From the NCBI GenBank assembly GCA_910579085.1, contig CAJTRU010000008.1, positions 15,978 to 79,977 on the forward strand: a stretch of DNA of 64,000 bases, in the 5' to 3' direction. The stretch is from an uncultured Lachnospiraceae bacterium. Its GTDB lineage: Bacteria > Bacillota > Clostridia > Lachnospirales > Lachnospiraceae. The notes under the pieces were generated by a model. That model had not been told where the DNA came from. It saw only the letters and a program-made list of their open reading frames with translations, and did not search any database. The translations under genes were made by a program, and so were the position numbers. Of this stretch, positions 16,433 to 26,547 are shown piece after piece. Position 1 is the first letter of the stretch; the number at the start of each line of letters is the position of its first letter.

Positions 16433-16879
16433 ATGGGCAAGATTGATTTAGTACGCAGTGAAATGATGGCAGCTATGAAAGCAAAGGACAAAGAGCGTAA
16501 AAATGTCCTTTCAGGCCTTCTTACAGAACTTAAAAATTTCCAGATAAACAAGATGGCAGAACTTACTGAAGAAGATGAGAACCATGTTGTTTTAAAGCTG
16601 ATTAAGCAGTCTAAGGAAACACTTGAAATGACACCTGCGGACAGGCAGGACATTATTGATGAATGTAATTACACTATTAAAGTGCTTGAAGAGTATGCCC
16701 CTAAGATGATGGATGAGGAAGAGATAAAAGAGACCATAAATTCTGTACTTGGGGAACTTTCTATTGAAACACCTGCTGCTTCTGATAAAGGAAAGATAAT
16801 GAAAGTGCTTATGCCAAAGGTTAAGGGCAAAGCTGACGGAAGCCTTGTAAACCAGGTTCTTGGAAGCATGTTCAAATAG
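16433..16879 (+). CDS. yqeY: GatB/YqeY domain protein
   Basis: 148 residues, the normal size of stand-alone YqeY proteins. It resembles the tail domain of GatB of the tRNA amidotransferase. Visible family features are the N-terminal MGKIDLVRSEMMAAMKAKDKE helix with RKNVLSGLLTELKN. A middle LKQSKET helix precedes YAPKMMDEEEIKE, and the C-terminal GKIMKVLMPKVKGKADGSLV ends with VNQVLGSMF. Its exact role is unsettled; a tRNA-related function is suspected. AAAGGAGG lies 8 bases before the ATG. It is followed after 34 bases by a glycosyltransferase gene, possibly co-transcribed. Confidence 0.92.
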   Translation: MGKIDLVRSEMMAAMKAKDKERKNVLSGLLTELKNFQINKMAELTEEDENHVVLKLIKQSKETLEMTPADRQDIIDECNYTIKVLEEYAPKMMDEEEIKETINSVLGELSIETPAASDKGKIMKVLMPKVKGKADGSLVNQVLGSMFK

Positions 16880-16913
16880 GCATAATATATCAGAGAGGTA
16901 ATTTTATACTAAT

Positions 16914-17888
16914 ATGAAATCTAATACTGTATGGCTAGTTATACCATGTTATAATGAACAGGAGGTGCTTCCTGAAACTTCTAAGCAGCTAAGGGACATT
17001 ATGCATGGACTGATGGAAGAAGGAAAGATAAGCCGCCAGAGCCGGATTGCATTTGTAAATGATGGTTCTAAAGATATGACATGGAATATTATATCCCAGT
17101 TACATGAGGAAGACCAGATTTTTACGGGCATAAACCTTGCGCATAACAGGGGACACCAGAATGCACTGCTTGCAGGGCTTATGACTGCAAAGGATTATGC
17201 AGATGCAGCAATTTCACTTGATGCTGATTTGCAGGATGATGTGGGTGCAATCGGGCAGTTTATTGATAAATTCCTTGAAGGAAAAGATATTGTGTATGGT
17301 GTGCGTTCTACAAGGGCAACGGATACTGTGTTTAAGCGTGGTACAGCACATGCATTTTATAAGGTTATGAAGTTTATGGGGGCTGATACGCTGGAAGACC
17401 ATGCGGATTACAGGCTTATGAGCAAAAGGGCTTTGGAAGGGCTTTCACAGTTTAAAGAAGTAAATCTCTTTTTAAGGGGAATAGTTCCTATGATTGGTTA
17501 TGAGACAGATGTAGTATATTATGAACGCCATGAGCGTTTTGCAGGAGAGTCAAAATACCCGCTTAAAAAGATGGTATCATTTGCAGTGGATGGAATTACA
17601 TCATGCAGTGTAAAACCTATAAGAATGATTACAACTATTGGTATGCTGGTTTTTTCAATAAGTATACTTATGTTAATATATTTCATAGTGGTATGGGCTA
17701 TGGGAAGAGTAGTTGCAGGATGGACAAGCATTGTTATATCCCTTTGGGGAATAGGTGGCATTATTCTTTTGTCACTTGGGATTATAGGTGAATATATAGG
17801 CAAAATATATATGGAAGTAAAAGAAAGGCCAAGATTTATAATAGAGAAAGTCCTTTATGAAGCTTCCCCATGCCAAAACAAGCAATAA
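16914..17888 (+). CDS. Polyprenyl-phosphate glycosyltransferase (GT2, GtrB/DPM1-like)
   Basis: 324 residues. The GT2 catalytic domain (about 1-225) opens with VWLVIPCYNEQEVLP. It contains FVNDGSKDMTW, the metal-site ISLDADLQDD and the DYRLMSKRALE block with VYYERHERFAGESKYPLKKM. Two C-terminal membrane helices (about 235-260 and 270-295) anchor it. Proteins of this form move a sugar from a nucleotide donor to undecaprenyl phosphate on the cytoplasmic side, feeding wall or surface glycan decoration. GAGAGGT precedes the ATG at a somewhat long distance. It is followed by a terminator at 17919-17976. Confidence 0.88.
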   Translation: MKSNTVWLVIPCYNEQEVLPETSKQLRDIMHGLMEEGKISRQSRIAFVNDGSKDMTWNIISQLHEEDQIFTGINLAHNRGHQNALLAGLMTAKDYADAAISLDADLQDDVGAIGQFIDKFLEGKDIVYGVRSTRATDTVFKRGTAHAFYKVMKFMGADTLEDHADYRLMSKRALEGLSQFKEVNLFLRGIVPMIGYETDVVYYERHERFAGESKYPLKKMVSFAVDGITSCSVKPIRMITTIGMLVFSISILMLIYFIVVWAMGRVVAGWTSIVISLWGIGGIILLSLGIIGEYIGKIYMEVKERPRFIIEKVLYEASPCQNKQ

Positions 17889-17901
17889 ATAGAAATTAAA
17901 A

Positions 17902-17914
17902 AGCAATAATTGAT
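17902..17914. promoter_or_regulatory. Shared 13-base motif AGCAATAATTGAT, copy 1
   Basis: AGCAATAATTGAT contains the odd-length dyad CAAT-A-ATTG. The identical 13-mer occurs at 29725-29737 upstream of the GH3 gene. The present copy precedes the esterase-GH43 gene, but a terminator lies between, so its role is uncertain. Confidence 0.3.
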
Positions 17915-17918
17915 TAGA

Positions 17919-17976
17919 ATACCTTTAATGGATATTATACTCTTAAAGAGTGTAATAACAGTTAAAGGTATTTTTA
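17919..17976 (+). terminator. Terminator after the GT2 gene
   Basis: ATACCTTTAA pairs with TTAAAGGTAT, enclosing a second stem ATTATACTCTT/AAAGAGTGTAAT, followed by TTTTTATATT. Confidence 0.8.
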
Positions 17977-18010
17977 TATTTATAGGAAATTAGTGTGAAA
18001 ATATTCGTTT

Positions 18011-18041
18011 TTCTATTTGTGCCGCCTAAAGGTGGCATTGG
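18011..18041 (+). repeat. Short hairpin repeat, copy 3 (leader of the esterase-GH43 gene)
   Basis: TTCTATTTGTGCCGCCTAAA then GGTGGCATTGG: a GCCGCC/GGTGGC stem with TAAA loop, 37 bases before the start codon. It shares the CTATTTGTGCCGCCT...GGCAT core with copies at 2540-2577 and 9294-9336. Confidence 0.55.
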
Positions 18042-18077
18042 GTTTCTTATATATTTAAAAAGAATGGGGGATAAAGG

Positions 18078-21041
18078 ATGGTTAGGATTGCAAAAACTGA
18101 AAACGGGCTTGTCAGGGGGCTTCCAGCAGCAGACCCACGCATTACTGCGTTTAAGGGAATTCCATTTGCTGCACCGCCTGTTTATGAAAACAGGTGGAGA
18201 GCACCAATGCCTTGTAAAGACTGGGATGGAATATTGGATGCTTATAAATTTAAGCCAATACCAGTACAAGACACGCCAGGGGTTGGTGATGATATTTACT
18301 GCCGTGAATGGCATGTGGAACCGGATATTGAAATGGATGAGGACTGCCTGTACCTGAATATCTGGACTAATGCAAAATCAGATGAAAGCCGCCTGCCTGT
18401 GCTTGTATGGTTTTTTGGCGGCGCTTTGCAGTGGGGTTATACATCAGAAATGGAGATGGATGGTGAACGTATAGCAAGGCGTGGGATTGTGGTTGTTACT
18501 GTAAGTTACAGGCTGAATGTATTTGGGTTTATGACACATCCAGAACTTATGATGGAACAGCCAGAAGCACCTGCCAATTTTGGAAGTTTAGACCAGCAGG
18601 CAGGGCTTAAGTGGGTTAAAAGGAATATACAGGCGTTTGGCGGAGACCCTGGAAATATTACAATAGCGGGCCAGTCAGCAGGCGGTGGCAGTGTTTTGTC
18701 ACAAATGGTCTGCATGGAAAACAAGGGGCTGTTCCAGAAGGCTGTTATAATGAGTGGAATGATTAGGAACCCATATGAAAGGGAATTTGTTTTTTCACCT
18801 GAAAGCATGGAAAGTGCACAGAAAAACGGAAAAAGGTTTCTTGAATTTGCAGGTGCAGAAAATATCAGCCAGGCAAGAATGATGGATGCACACTATTTAA
18901 GCATGAAATATGCGGAATATGTAAAAGAGAACCCTAGAATGTTTACATTACGTGACCAGAGATTTTTATATGGAAACCCTCTGGAACTTATTGACAAGAA
19001 CCAGTACATTAGTGTGCCATTAATGGCAGGGAATACAATGGATGAATTTTTAAGCACAATTAATGCTGGAAATGAAGAAGAATTAAAAGAAAAAGCAGAA
19101 GTAATATTTGGCAGCAATGCAGAAGAATTTCTTGGGTTTGAAGAAAGCCATGTATGCAGCAATGGAGGGTATGCGCCTGTAAATGGCATAGAGTGTGCAA
19201 TTAAAGGTACATTCCTTAGAAACAGGGAAAATGGCAATAACGGGGACTGCTATTACTATTGTTTTGATGAAAACCTGCCTGGATGGGATAATCCTGGAAG
19301 TTTCCATTCATCAGATTTATGGTTCTTTTTTGAAACACTTGCCAAGTGCTGGAGGCCGTTTGTTGGAAAGCATTATGACCTTGCAAGAAAAATGTGTGAT
19401 TATTTATGCAATTTTATTAAGAATGGAAATCCAAATGGCACTGGTACTGACGGAGAAGAACTTCCAGAGTGGAAGCCATATACAAAGGACTGTGCATGCA
19501 GCATGGTTTTTAGTTCAGATGGCATTAAAACAAGTGGCAGTACAGAAAAGCCATTTATAGATTTTATGATAGAACATACTGGAAACAGCGGGACTTATGA
19601 AAAGAGAGAAGCACTTAACCCATACCTGCCTTCATGGGAATATGTGCCAGATGGTGAACCATATGTTTTTGATGGCAGGGTGTATGTGTATGGTTCACAT
19701 GACCATTTTAATGGTGTTGTATTCTGCCAGGGTGATTATATATGCTGGTCAGCGCCAGAAGATAACTTAGGGGACTGGAGGTATGAGGGGGTAATTTATA
19801 AGAAAACAGATGACCCTGCAAACCCAGACGGCAGTATGTGCCTGTATGCGCCGGATATTACAAAAGGCCCGGATGGCAGGTATTATTTATACTATGTACT
19901 GGATAAATTACAGACTGTTTCAGTAGCAGTATGTGATACACCAGCAGGCCATTATAAATTTTATGGAAATGTCCATTATAAAGATGGTGTGTTATTAGGC
20001 GGAAGGGAAGGAGACCAGCCGCAGTTTGACCCAGGTGTCTTATTTGAAGATGGCAAGGTTTACCTGTATACAGGTTTTTGCGGAAAAGGTGATAAGTCCA
20101 GGAAGGGTGCATCTGTAATAGTTTTAGGGGATGATATGCTTACAGTAATACAAGACCCTGTGATAATACTGCCAGGAAGTGAATACAGCAGTGGGACAGA
20201 ATTTGAAGGCCATGCGTTCTTTGAAGCACCTTCCATACGCAAAATTAATAATAAATATTACTTTATATATTCATCAGAAGTAATGCATGAATTATGCTAT
20301 GCAGTTAGTGAAAAGCCAGACAGCGGGTTTAAATATTCAGGTGTGCTGGTTAGTAACTGTGACATACATATAGATACATACAAACCAGCAGGGATGGTGG
20401 CAGCATTTGGTGGTAATAACCACGGAAGCATTGTGCAGATAAAGGATGTATGGTATATATTCTACCACCGCCAGACCAATGGCACATGGTACAGCAGGCA
20501 GGGGTGTGCAGAGCGCCTGGAAATGGACAGCAACGGCATGTTCGGGCAGGCAGAACTTACTTCATGTGGTTTAAATGGTGGCCCGCTTAATGGCAAGGGA
20601 GTCCATCCGGCATATATTGCATGTAATTTATTCAACAGAGATGTGCACCAGACATATACTGATGCTTACAAAACTGGAGAAAAGCTGCCTATGTATTCAG
20701 GTGATGACAGTACAAGCCCTGTAATTAAGCAGGATGGCAAAGATGGTGATATGGAGGACGGTTATATTGCCAATATACACAATATGGCAACAGCAGGTTT
20801 TAAGTATTTTGACTGCCAGGGCATTAGTGGAATTAGAATCTGGACACGTGGTTATTTTAAGGGTGTATTTGAAATGCGTACAACATGGGATGGTGAGTGT
20901 CTTGCAGAAGTACCTGTAGAATTTTCTAATACATGGACAGAATTTAGTGCAGAGGCAGGAATTCCAGATGGCAAATGGGCTGTTTACCTTACATTCAGGG
21001 GAGAAGGAAGTGGCTGCCTGAAAGCATTTGAACTTTATTAA
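18078..21041 (+). CDS. Carboxylesterase (type B)-GH43 fusion enzyme
   Basis: 987 residues without a signal peptide, so cytoplasmic. The first half (about 1-500) is an alpha/beta-hydrolase of carboxylesterase type B: FKGIPFAAPP, EDCLYLNIW, a GGA oxyanion region (FFGGALQWGY), the nucleophile elbow GQSAGGGS (Ser200) and the histidine loop FHSSDLWFFF (His410). The second half (about 510-830) is a GH43 beta-propeller beginning SWEYVPDGEP (predicted base Asp525) with YGSHDHF, LYAPDITKGPDGRYY and FFEAPSIRKINNKYY. The last 150 residues look like a CBM6-type jelly roll (FDCQGISGIRIW, GKWAVYLTF). One chain can thus remove an acyl group and a sugar from imported xylo-oligosaccharides. GGGGGATAAAGG precedes the ATG. 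First gene of the xylan operon. Confidence 0.87.
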   Translation: MVRIAKTENGLVRGLPAADPRITAFKGIPFAAPPVYENRWRAPMPCKDWDGILDAYKFKPIPVQDTPGVGDDIYCREWHVEPDIEMDEDCLYLNIWTNAKSDESRLPVLVWFFGGALQWGYTSEMEMDGERIARRGIVVVTVSYRLNVFGFMTHPELMMEQPEAPANFGSLDQQAGLKWVKRNIQAFGGDPGNITIAGQSAGGGSVLSQMVCMENKGLFQKAVIMSGMIRNPYEREFVFSPESMESAQKNGKRFLEFAGAENISQARMMDAHYLSMKYAEYVKENPRMFTLRDQRFLYGNPLELIDKNQYISVPLMAGNTMDEFLSTINAGNEEELKEKAEVIFGSNAEEFLGFEESHVCSNGGYAPVNGIECAIKGTFLRNRENGNNGDCYYYCFDENLPGWDNPGSFHSSDLWFFFETLAKCWRPFVGKHYDLARKMCDYLCNFIKNGNPNGTGTDGEELPEWKPYTKDCACSMVFSSDGIKTSGSTEKPFIDFMIEHTGNSGTYEKREALNPYLPSWEYVPDGEPYVFDGRVYVYGSHDHFNGVVFCQGDYICWSAPEDNLGDWRYEGVIYKKTDDPANPDGSMCLYAPDITKGPDGRYYLYYVLDKLQTVSVAVCDTPAGHYKFYGNVHYKDGVLLGGREGDQPQFDPGVLFEDGKVYLYTGFCGKGDKSRKGASVIVLGDDMLTVIQDPVIILPGSEYSSGTEFEGHAFFEAPSIRKINNKYYFIYSSEVMHELCYAVSEKPDSGFKYSGVLVSNCDIHIDTYKPAGMVAAFGGNNHGSIVQIKDVWYIFYHRQTNGTWYSRQGCAERLEMDSNGMFGQAELTSCGLNGGPLNGKGVHPAYIACNLFNRDVHQTYTDAYKTGEKLPMYSGDDSTSPVIKQDGKDGDMEDGYIANIHNMATAGFKYFDCQGISGIRIWTRGYFKGVFEMRTTWDGECLAEVPVEFSNTWTEFSAEAGIPDGKWAVYLTFRGEGSGCLKAFELY

Positions 21042-21077
21042 ACAGAAGTACTGCAAATAGAAAGGCATGGTATTTAT

Positions 21078-22643
21078 ATGGTTGAAAATCCAGTTATATG
21101 GTCAGATTATCCTGATATAGATGTAATATGTGTAGAAGATACATATTATATGGTTAGCACAACAATGCATTTTATGCCAGGGGCAGTAATCCTGCGTTCT
21201 TATGATTTATGCCACTGGGAAATATTGTCATATGTGTTTGATACACTTGACAGCACGGAGGGACAGACTCTTTCTGATGGCATGGGAGTATATGGGAAAG
21301 GCATGTGGGCAGCTTCCCTCAGGTATTATAAAGGGGTTTTTTATGTATGTTTTGTTGCAAATGATACAGGCAGGACATATTTATACCAGGCAGAAAACAT
21401 CTGTGGCCCTTGGAAGAAACAGTATATAGAAGGGTTTTACCATGACTGCTCACTGTTATTTGATGATGATGGCAGGGTTTATATAATGTATGGAAACCGC
21501 CAGATTTATATTACAGAGTTAAAACCAGACCTCTCAGCACCGCTGGAAGGCGGGTTAAACCGTATGGTTCTTGAAGATACAGATAATTATAAGCTTGGTT
21601 TTGAGGGGACACATTTATATAAGATTAATGGAAAATACTATGCCTTTTTTATACACTGGGCAGAAGGCGGACGGCGTACTGAAGCATGTTATATGGCAGA
21701 GTCACTGGAAGGGGAATTTACAGGTGGTGATATACTGGATGACGCATTTAATTACAAAGACTGTGGTGTTGCACAAGGAGGGATTGTGCAGGCACACAAT
21801 GGTAAGTGGTATGGCATGTTTTTCCAGGACAGGGGGGCTGTTGGCAGATGTCCTGTTTTAGTGCCGATGCATTTTGAAAACGGATTTCCAGTGCCAGACA
21901 ACGGGAAAGTCCCATTAAGCGTAGATATCAGACCTGTAAAACCTGGACATGTGTACAAACCATTAAATGAAAGTGACAATTTCAGTTATATGCCAGATAT
22001 TAATGGAAAAGTTAGTTTAAAAAAAGTGTGGCAGTGGAACCATGAACCAGATAATAAATTGTGGTCGGTTACAAAAAAGCCTGGATACTTAACACTGGAA
22101 ACGGACAGGACATGTATTAATGTTACAAAGGCAAAAAATACACTAACACAACGTATGCATGGCCCTGCATGTATGGCAGAAGTACAGGTAGATGGAAGCA
22201 GTTTAAATAATGGCGATTATGCAGGCATATGTGCGTTACAAGGGTTTTATGGATTTCTGGCATTAACAAAAAGGGACGGTTTTTATGAAATAGTGCTCCA
22301 GAAAAAGGGCCTGTCTGAGGACAGTACCGGAACAGGCATGGGAAGTTATGATAACAGTCCTCCTTATGAATGTGCAAGAGTCCAGGCAGAAGGCAGCCAT
22401 GCCCGTTTAAAGATTGAATGTGATTTTACAGGAGGGAAGGATGAAGCAGTTTTTTTCTATATGGAAAACGGACAGTGGAAATGTATTGGGAAGCCTTTAA
22501 AAATGGTTTTTACACTTGACCACTTTACAGGTTACAGGTTTGCACTGGCATATTATTCTTCATGTACGGCTGGCGGGGTGGCAGGTTTTTCATGTTATAA
22601 ACAACAGGGGGCAGGAGGCGTTTTAAATGAAAAAGAAACATAG
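21078..22643 (+). CDS. GH43 beta-xylosidase / arabinofuranosidase
   Basis: 521 residues, no signal peptide. It has a five-bladed propeller GH43 domain (about 1-310) with [13 protein letters not shown] (predicted base Asp13), [14 protein letters not shown] and a [14 protein letters not shown] strand. The acid region is [17 protein letters not shown]. The C-terminal half (about 320-515) is a beta-sandwich of the GH43 C2/DUF1349 type ([27 protein letters not shown]). This form is usual for enzymes that trim xylose or arabinose from short oligosaccharides. It follows the esterase fusion by 36 bases, and its 3' end overlaps the chemoreceptor start by 17 bases. Confidence 0.9.
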   Translation: MVENPVIWSDYPDIDVICVEDTYYMVSTTMHFMPGAVILRSYDLCHWEILSYVFDTLDSTEGQTLSDGMGVYGKGMWAASLRYYKGVFYVCFVANDTGRTYLYQAENICGPWKKQYIEGFYHDCSLLFDDDGRVYIMYGNRQIYITELKPDLSAPLEGGLNRMVLEDTDNYKLGFEGTHLYKINGKYYAFFIHWAEGGRRTEACYMAESLEGEFTGGDILDDAFNYKDCGVAQGGIVQAHNGKWYGMFFQDRGAVGRCPVLVPMHFENGFPVPDNGKVPLSVDIRPVKPGHVYKPLNESDNFSYMPDINGKVSLKKVWQWNHEPDNKLWSVTKKPGYLTLETDRTCINVTKAKNTLTQRMHGPACMAEVQVDGSSLNNGDYAGICALQGFYGFLALTKRDGFYEIVLQKKGLSEDSTGTGMGSYDNSPPYECARVQAEGSHARLKIECDFTGGKDEAVFFYMENGQWKCIGKPLKMVFTLDHFTGYRFALAYYSSCTAGGVAGFSCYKQQGAGGVLNEKET

Positions 22644-24693
22644 TAAAGAAAAGCGTACTTTAGAAATACCATTTTACAAGAGTATTTCACTCCGCCTTAT
22701 TGCTTGTTTTTTAATTCCTGTAATAGGGATACTTGTACTTGGCATTGTTTCTTATAACAGTGCTTCAAAGGCGGTTATTAACAGTTATAAAAAGTCTATA
22801 AGCCATACAGCAGATATGCAGCAGAAATATATAAACCTTGCTGTTTCAAGTGAAATAGATGAATTTAAGAATTACTTTACAGACAGCAGTTTAACGATGT
22901 TTTTTGGCGGCAAAATGGATTTAATTGAGGCGAAAACATTACAGAGAAAATATAATGGCAGGCTTGTAAGCAAACTGTCTGTAGATTCTAAGGTGGACGG
23001 GGCGTATTTTATTGCGGATGGCGGAAGAAGCTTACAGGGAGTTGAAGCTTTACTGCCTTATGATGCCTATAGTGCATATATTGGAACTAAACAGGGCAGC
23101 AAGGTTAATGAAAACCCTAATGAATGGTTTATATTCGGGCAGGACAAAGAAGCAGACGGAGTACTAGGAATAGAAACAAATTCTTATGGTGTCAGGATTG
23201 CAAGGAAGTTCCAGGGGCAGCAGGTATGCATTATAGTGGATATTGGTGCAGAATTTATCCGCAGTGCATTACAGTCAATAGATACAGGCAAGGACGGATA
23301 TGTAGCGTTAATAACAAGCGATGGCAAGGAGTTTTATTCAGAACCTGGCAAGGAAGACAATGGCAGTTTAATATATGGCACTGATGTTTATAACAAGGCG
23401 GCCAGTTCAGAAGAACCAACAGGAAACCAGATAATAAAATTTGGCGGCAGGGAGAATTTATTTGTCTATGGGAAAATGGAAACGGGAGGTGCGGTTGTCG
23501 CTGCCATTATCCCGTCAAAGCGCCTGCTTGATGAGGCAGCAGACATAAAAATGGTATCTGCTGTGGTTTCAGGTATATTTGCTGTATTAGCATTAATATT
23601 AGGGCTTTTGATTTCTAAAAAAATATCTGGAATAATAAATTATATTTTACAAAAACTCCGTAAAATTGCAAGTGGTGATTTAACAGTACAGCTTGAAATA
23701 AAAAGCAAAGATGAGTTTGGTCTTTTATGTGGTGGTGTAAACCAGACAGCAAGCCAGATGAAGGCTATTCTTGAGGATGTAAAAGGGGTAAGCAGTGAAT
23801 TAAATGATACTATTTCTTATGTTACAAAATCGGCAGGACTGTTTATGGAAACTGCAAAGAATATTAAAGAGGCTGTTTCTGAAATTGAAACAGGTGTAAG
23901 CAGGCTGGATACTGGTTCAGCAGACTGCCTTGGCAATATGGAAATGCTTTCTGGCATAATTACAAGTGTAAGTACCAATACAGAAGAAATAGGAAAACTG
24001 GCAGAAGAAGCAGGTGAAACTATAAGCCTTGGAATAGAGCTGGTAAATGGGCTTGGCGGAAGTGCTGGCAAAACTACAGATATAACCAAAGATGTTATAG
24101 CTTCAATACAGGAACTGGAAAAGAAATCAAAGTCAATAAGTACAATAGTTTCTGCTATTAATTCCATATCAGAACAGACAAACCTGCTTTCAATTAATGC
24201 TTCTATTGAGGCAGCACGTGCTGGTGATGCAGGCAGGGGGTTTGCAGTTGTAGCAGAGGAGATAAGGAAGCTTTCTGACCAGTGCCTGGAGTCAGCAGGA
24301 CAGATTTCTGAGATTGTCAATGAAATTGTAAAACAGACTAGTGAAGTAGTTTCAACTGCAAAAGAAGCTGAAGAAGCTGTATCTTCACAGACTGGTGTAG
24401 TTTCAGGTACTACAAATTCATTTATGCAGATTAGAAAGCAGATTGCCAGACTGTCAGATGCACTGGAAGTAATAACAAACAATGTATACAATATGGACAC
24501 ATCAAGGAATAAAACACTTGGCACTATGGAAGATATATCTGCTGTATCTGCTGAAACAGCAGCATGTTCAGATAATGTAAGTGTTACAGTGCAGAAACAG
24601 GAAAGTGCAGTTAAGGATTTAGATGAATCAGCTAAACAGCTTAGGACAAAGGCAGATTTCCTTGTCGAAATACTGGGCTCATTCCAGTTATAG
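22627..24693 (+). CDS. Methyl-accepting chemotaxis protein within the xylan operon
   Basis: 688 residues. Membrane helix 1 is at about 22-43, an extracellular sensing region of about 265 residues follows, and helix 2 lies at about 309-332. Then come HAMP (about 333-385) and a cytoplasmic signalling coiled coil with the conserved tip ([39 protein letters not shown]). No CheR-docking pentapeptide is seen at the C-terminus. AGGAGG within the last codons of the GH43 gene and the 17-base overlap mean it is translated from the same message as glycosidase genes. That strongly suggests a chemoreceptor for xylan fragments, perhaps directly or through a solute-binding protein. The sensor region looks Cache-like but I cannot name its subtype. 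Confidence 0.93.
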   Translation: MKKKHSKEKRTLEIPFYKSISLRLIACFLIPVIGILVLGIVSYNSASKAVINSYKKSISHTADMQQKYINLAVSSEIDEFKNYFTDSSLTMFFGGKMDLIEAKTLQRKYNGRLVSKLSVDSKVDGAYFIADGGRSLQGVEALLPYDAYSAYIGTKQGSKVNENPNEWFIFGQDKEADGVLGIETNSYGVRIARKFQGQQVCIIVDIGAEFIRSALQSIDTGKDGYVALITSDGKEFYSEPGKEDNGSLIYGTDVYNKAASSEEPTGNQIIKFGGRENLFVYGKMETGGAVVAAIIPSKRLLDEAADIKMVSAVVSGIFAVLALILGLLISKKISGIINYILQKLRKIASGDLTVQLEIKSKDEFGLLCGGVNQTASQMKAILEDVKGVSSELNDTISYVTKSAGLFMETAKNIKEAVSEIETGVSRLDTGSADCLGNMEMLSGIITSVSTNTEEIGKLAEEAGETISLGIELVNGLGGSAGKTTDITKDVIASIQELEKKSKSISTIVSAINSISEQTNLLSINASIEAARAGDAGRGFAVVAEEIRKLSDQCLESAGQISEIVNEIVKQTSEVVSTAKEAEEAVSSQTGVVSGTTNSFMQIRKQIARLSDALEVITNNVYNMDTSRNKTLGTMEDISAVSAETAACSDNVSVTVQKQESAVKDLDESAKQLRTKADFLVEILGSFQL

Positions 24694-24803
24694 AATTAAA
24701 AAAAGTAAAATGATATCTGCAATACATATTCCTGTAAACAGATATTTATGGATTGTGCAGGATATTGCAGGATAATGCATAAAACGCAGAAAAGAGGTGG
24801 GTT

Positions 24804-26519
24804 ATGAATATTCCAGCAGCACCAAAAGACCCGGAAAAAAGAAGGGATTTTTTCTATATTATAAAAAATAAAGATATATTTGGCACAAAAATGGAGGATG
24901 GAAGAGGAATACAATATCTATACCAGAGTGATGGCAGGCTTGCCAATAGTGCCCAGATTACAGGAGGGATTACTAGTGAAGAAGAACTTTCCCTTTTAAA
25001 CAGTGTGGAAGGTTTCAGGAAACTGGTACACAGCATAGGCGTTTCAGTGGAAACTAAAGAACCTTCAGAAAATGTACTGTTTGCTTTCCAGATGTATGGC
25101 AAAAATGATATTTATGGCGGTGGTACAATATTAAATCTATCTTTAAATGGTGATGGTATAGAAAAAAGGATTTATCTGTCTGATATTACATGGAAAGAAG
25201 ATGATTTTATTCCAGGGCAGATTAAGGTTATTATGGAAAAACCAGAACAGCTTGCCAGACTAAGTGTAAGGCTATATCTTAACGATGGGTTTTATGCGCC
25301 AGAAGCAGATGAGGAAAGTGAGACCGGCTTTAATTCGCAGGAATATAAAGATATGTTAGCAAATTCCATTGTGTCTTATGGTGATACAGAAAGACTGGTA
25401 AAGGCTATAAACCGTGCAAAAAGCGGTAAGGAAACATGTGTTGCATATATAGGCGGTTCAATTACACAAGGTGCAGGTGCAGCACCAATAAATACAGAAT
25501 GTTATGCCTACAAATCATATAGCCTGTTTAAGGATAAATTTGGTTCTGGCAATAATGTACATTTTATTAAAGCTGGTGTTGGCGGCACTCCTTCAGAACT
25601 TGGGATAATACGTTTTGAACGTGATGTATTAAGGGATAATACAGTAGAACCAGATATAATTATAATTGAATTTGCAGTAAACGACGAGGGTGACGAAACA
25701 AAAGGTGATTTTTATGAAAGCCTTGTCAAAAAGGCATTAAACCAGCGTAACAAGCCAGCCGTAATATTATTATTTTCCGTATTTGCCAATGATGAAAATT
25801 TACAGGAACGCATGATTCCTATTGGCAGGAATTATAACCTGCCAATGGTTAGTATAAAAAATGCAGTAACAGGCCAGTTTTATAAAAAAGATGGCGAAGG
25901 CAGGGTATTAACAAAAAGCCAGTATTTCTATGATATTTACCATCCTTCTAATACAGGGCATAAAATTATGGCAGAATGTCTGTTTTATCTTATAGAACAA
26001 GCAGAAGCAAATGTAAATGGGGCAGACGGAGAAAACAGCACAGAAAAATTATTATTAAAAGAGCCAGTTGTAGGAAATACATTTGAGAAAATTAAGCTTT
26101 TAGATAAGAGAAATACATATAAGAAAGCAGAAATAAAGCCAGGGGGTTTTACGGCTACAGATAAAATACTGCAATGTGTTGAAATGGATACAAACCTGGA
26201 ACTAGTGCCAGAATTTCCATATAACTGGCACTATGACGGGACTAATACAGGCCAGCCTTATTTTGAAATGACAATTACATGTAAATCACTTGTACTTGTG
26301 TTTAAAGATTCAGGGGAAAAAGACGCAGCCAAAGCAGATATTTATGTGGATGGCAAATATATCAGGACGGCTGACCCATATGTAAATGGCTGGCTGCATT
26401 GTAACCCAATGCTAATAATTAATGAAAGTACAAGTGGCAGCCATCTTGTCCATATAGAAATTGACAAGGCAGACTTGGAAAAGAAGTGTACAATATTAGG
26501 TTTTGGGTATGTAGAATAA
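24804..26519 (+). CDS. SGNH/GDSL-type esterase with N-terminal beta domain
   Basis: 571 residues, no signal peptide. Residues 1-195 form an unassigned region. The SGNH hydrolase core runs from about 210 to 395: YIGGSITQGAG with nucleophile Ser219, a glycine in GVGGTPSEL, asparagine in IEFAVNDEG, and the Asp-His pair in YDIYHPSNTGH (Asp377, His380). The last 140 residues look like a beta-sandwich (FEMTITCKSLVLVF, DIYVDGKYIRTAD). Such enzymes in xylan loci are acetyl-xylan esterases that act on acetylated oligosaccharides. The start follows AAGAGGTGG. It lies 110 bases after the chemoreceptor and 28 bases before the next GH43. Confidence 0.82.
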   Translation: MNIPAAPKDPEKRRDFFYIIKNKDIFGTKMEDGRGIQYLYQSDGRLANSAQITGGITSEEELSLLNSVEGFRKLVHSIGVSVETKEPSENVLFAFQMYGKNDIYGGGTILNLSLNGDGIEKRIYLSDITWKEDDFIPGQIKVIMEKPEQLARLSVRLYLNDGFYAPEADEESETGFNSQEYKDMLANSIVSYGDTERLVKAINRAKSGKETCVAYIGGSITQGAGAAPINTECYAYKSYSLFKDKFGSGNNVHFIKAGVGGTPSELGIIRFERDVLRDNTVEPDIIIIEFAVNDEGDETKGDFYESLVKKALNQRNKPAVILLFSVFANDENLQERMIPIGRNYNLPMVSIKNAVTGQFYKKDGEGRVLTKSQYFYDIYHPSNTGHKIMAECLFYLIEQAEANVNGADGENSTEKLLLKEPVVGNTFEKIKLLDKRNTYKKAEIKPGGFTATDKILQCVEMDTNLELVPEFPYNWHYDGTNTGQPYFEMTITCKSLVLVFKDSGEKDAAKADIYVDGKYIRTADPYVNGWLHCNPMLIINESTSGSHLVHIEIDKADLEKKCTILGFGYVE

Positions 26520-26547
26520 AACATATAACAATAAGGAGGAAAAAACA

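Noticed and set aside
23817..24524. 235-codon minus-strand frame within the chemoreceptor gene
   Set aside because: It is the antisense of the conserved MCP signalling domain, where codon bias keeps the reverse frame open; a similar one occurs at 60939-61493.
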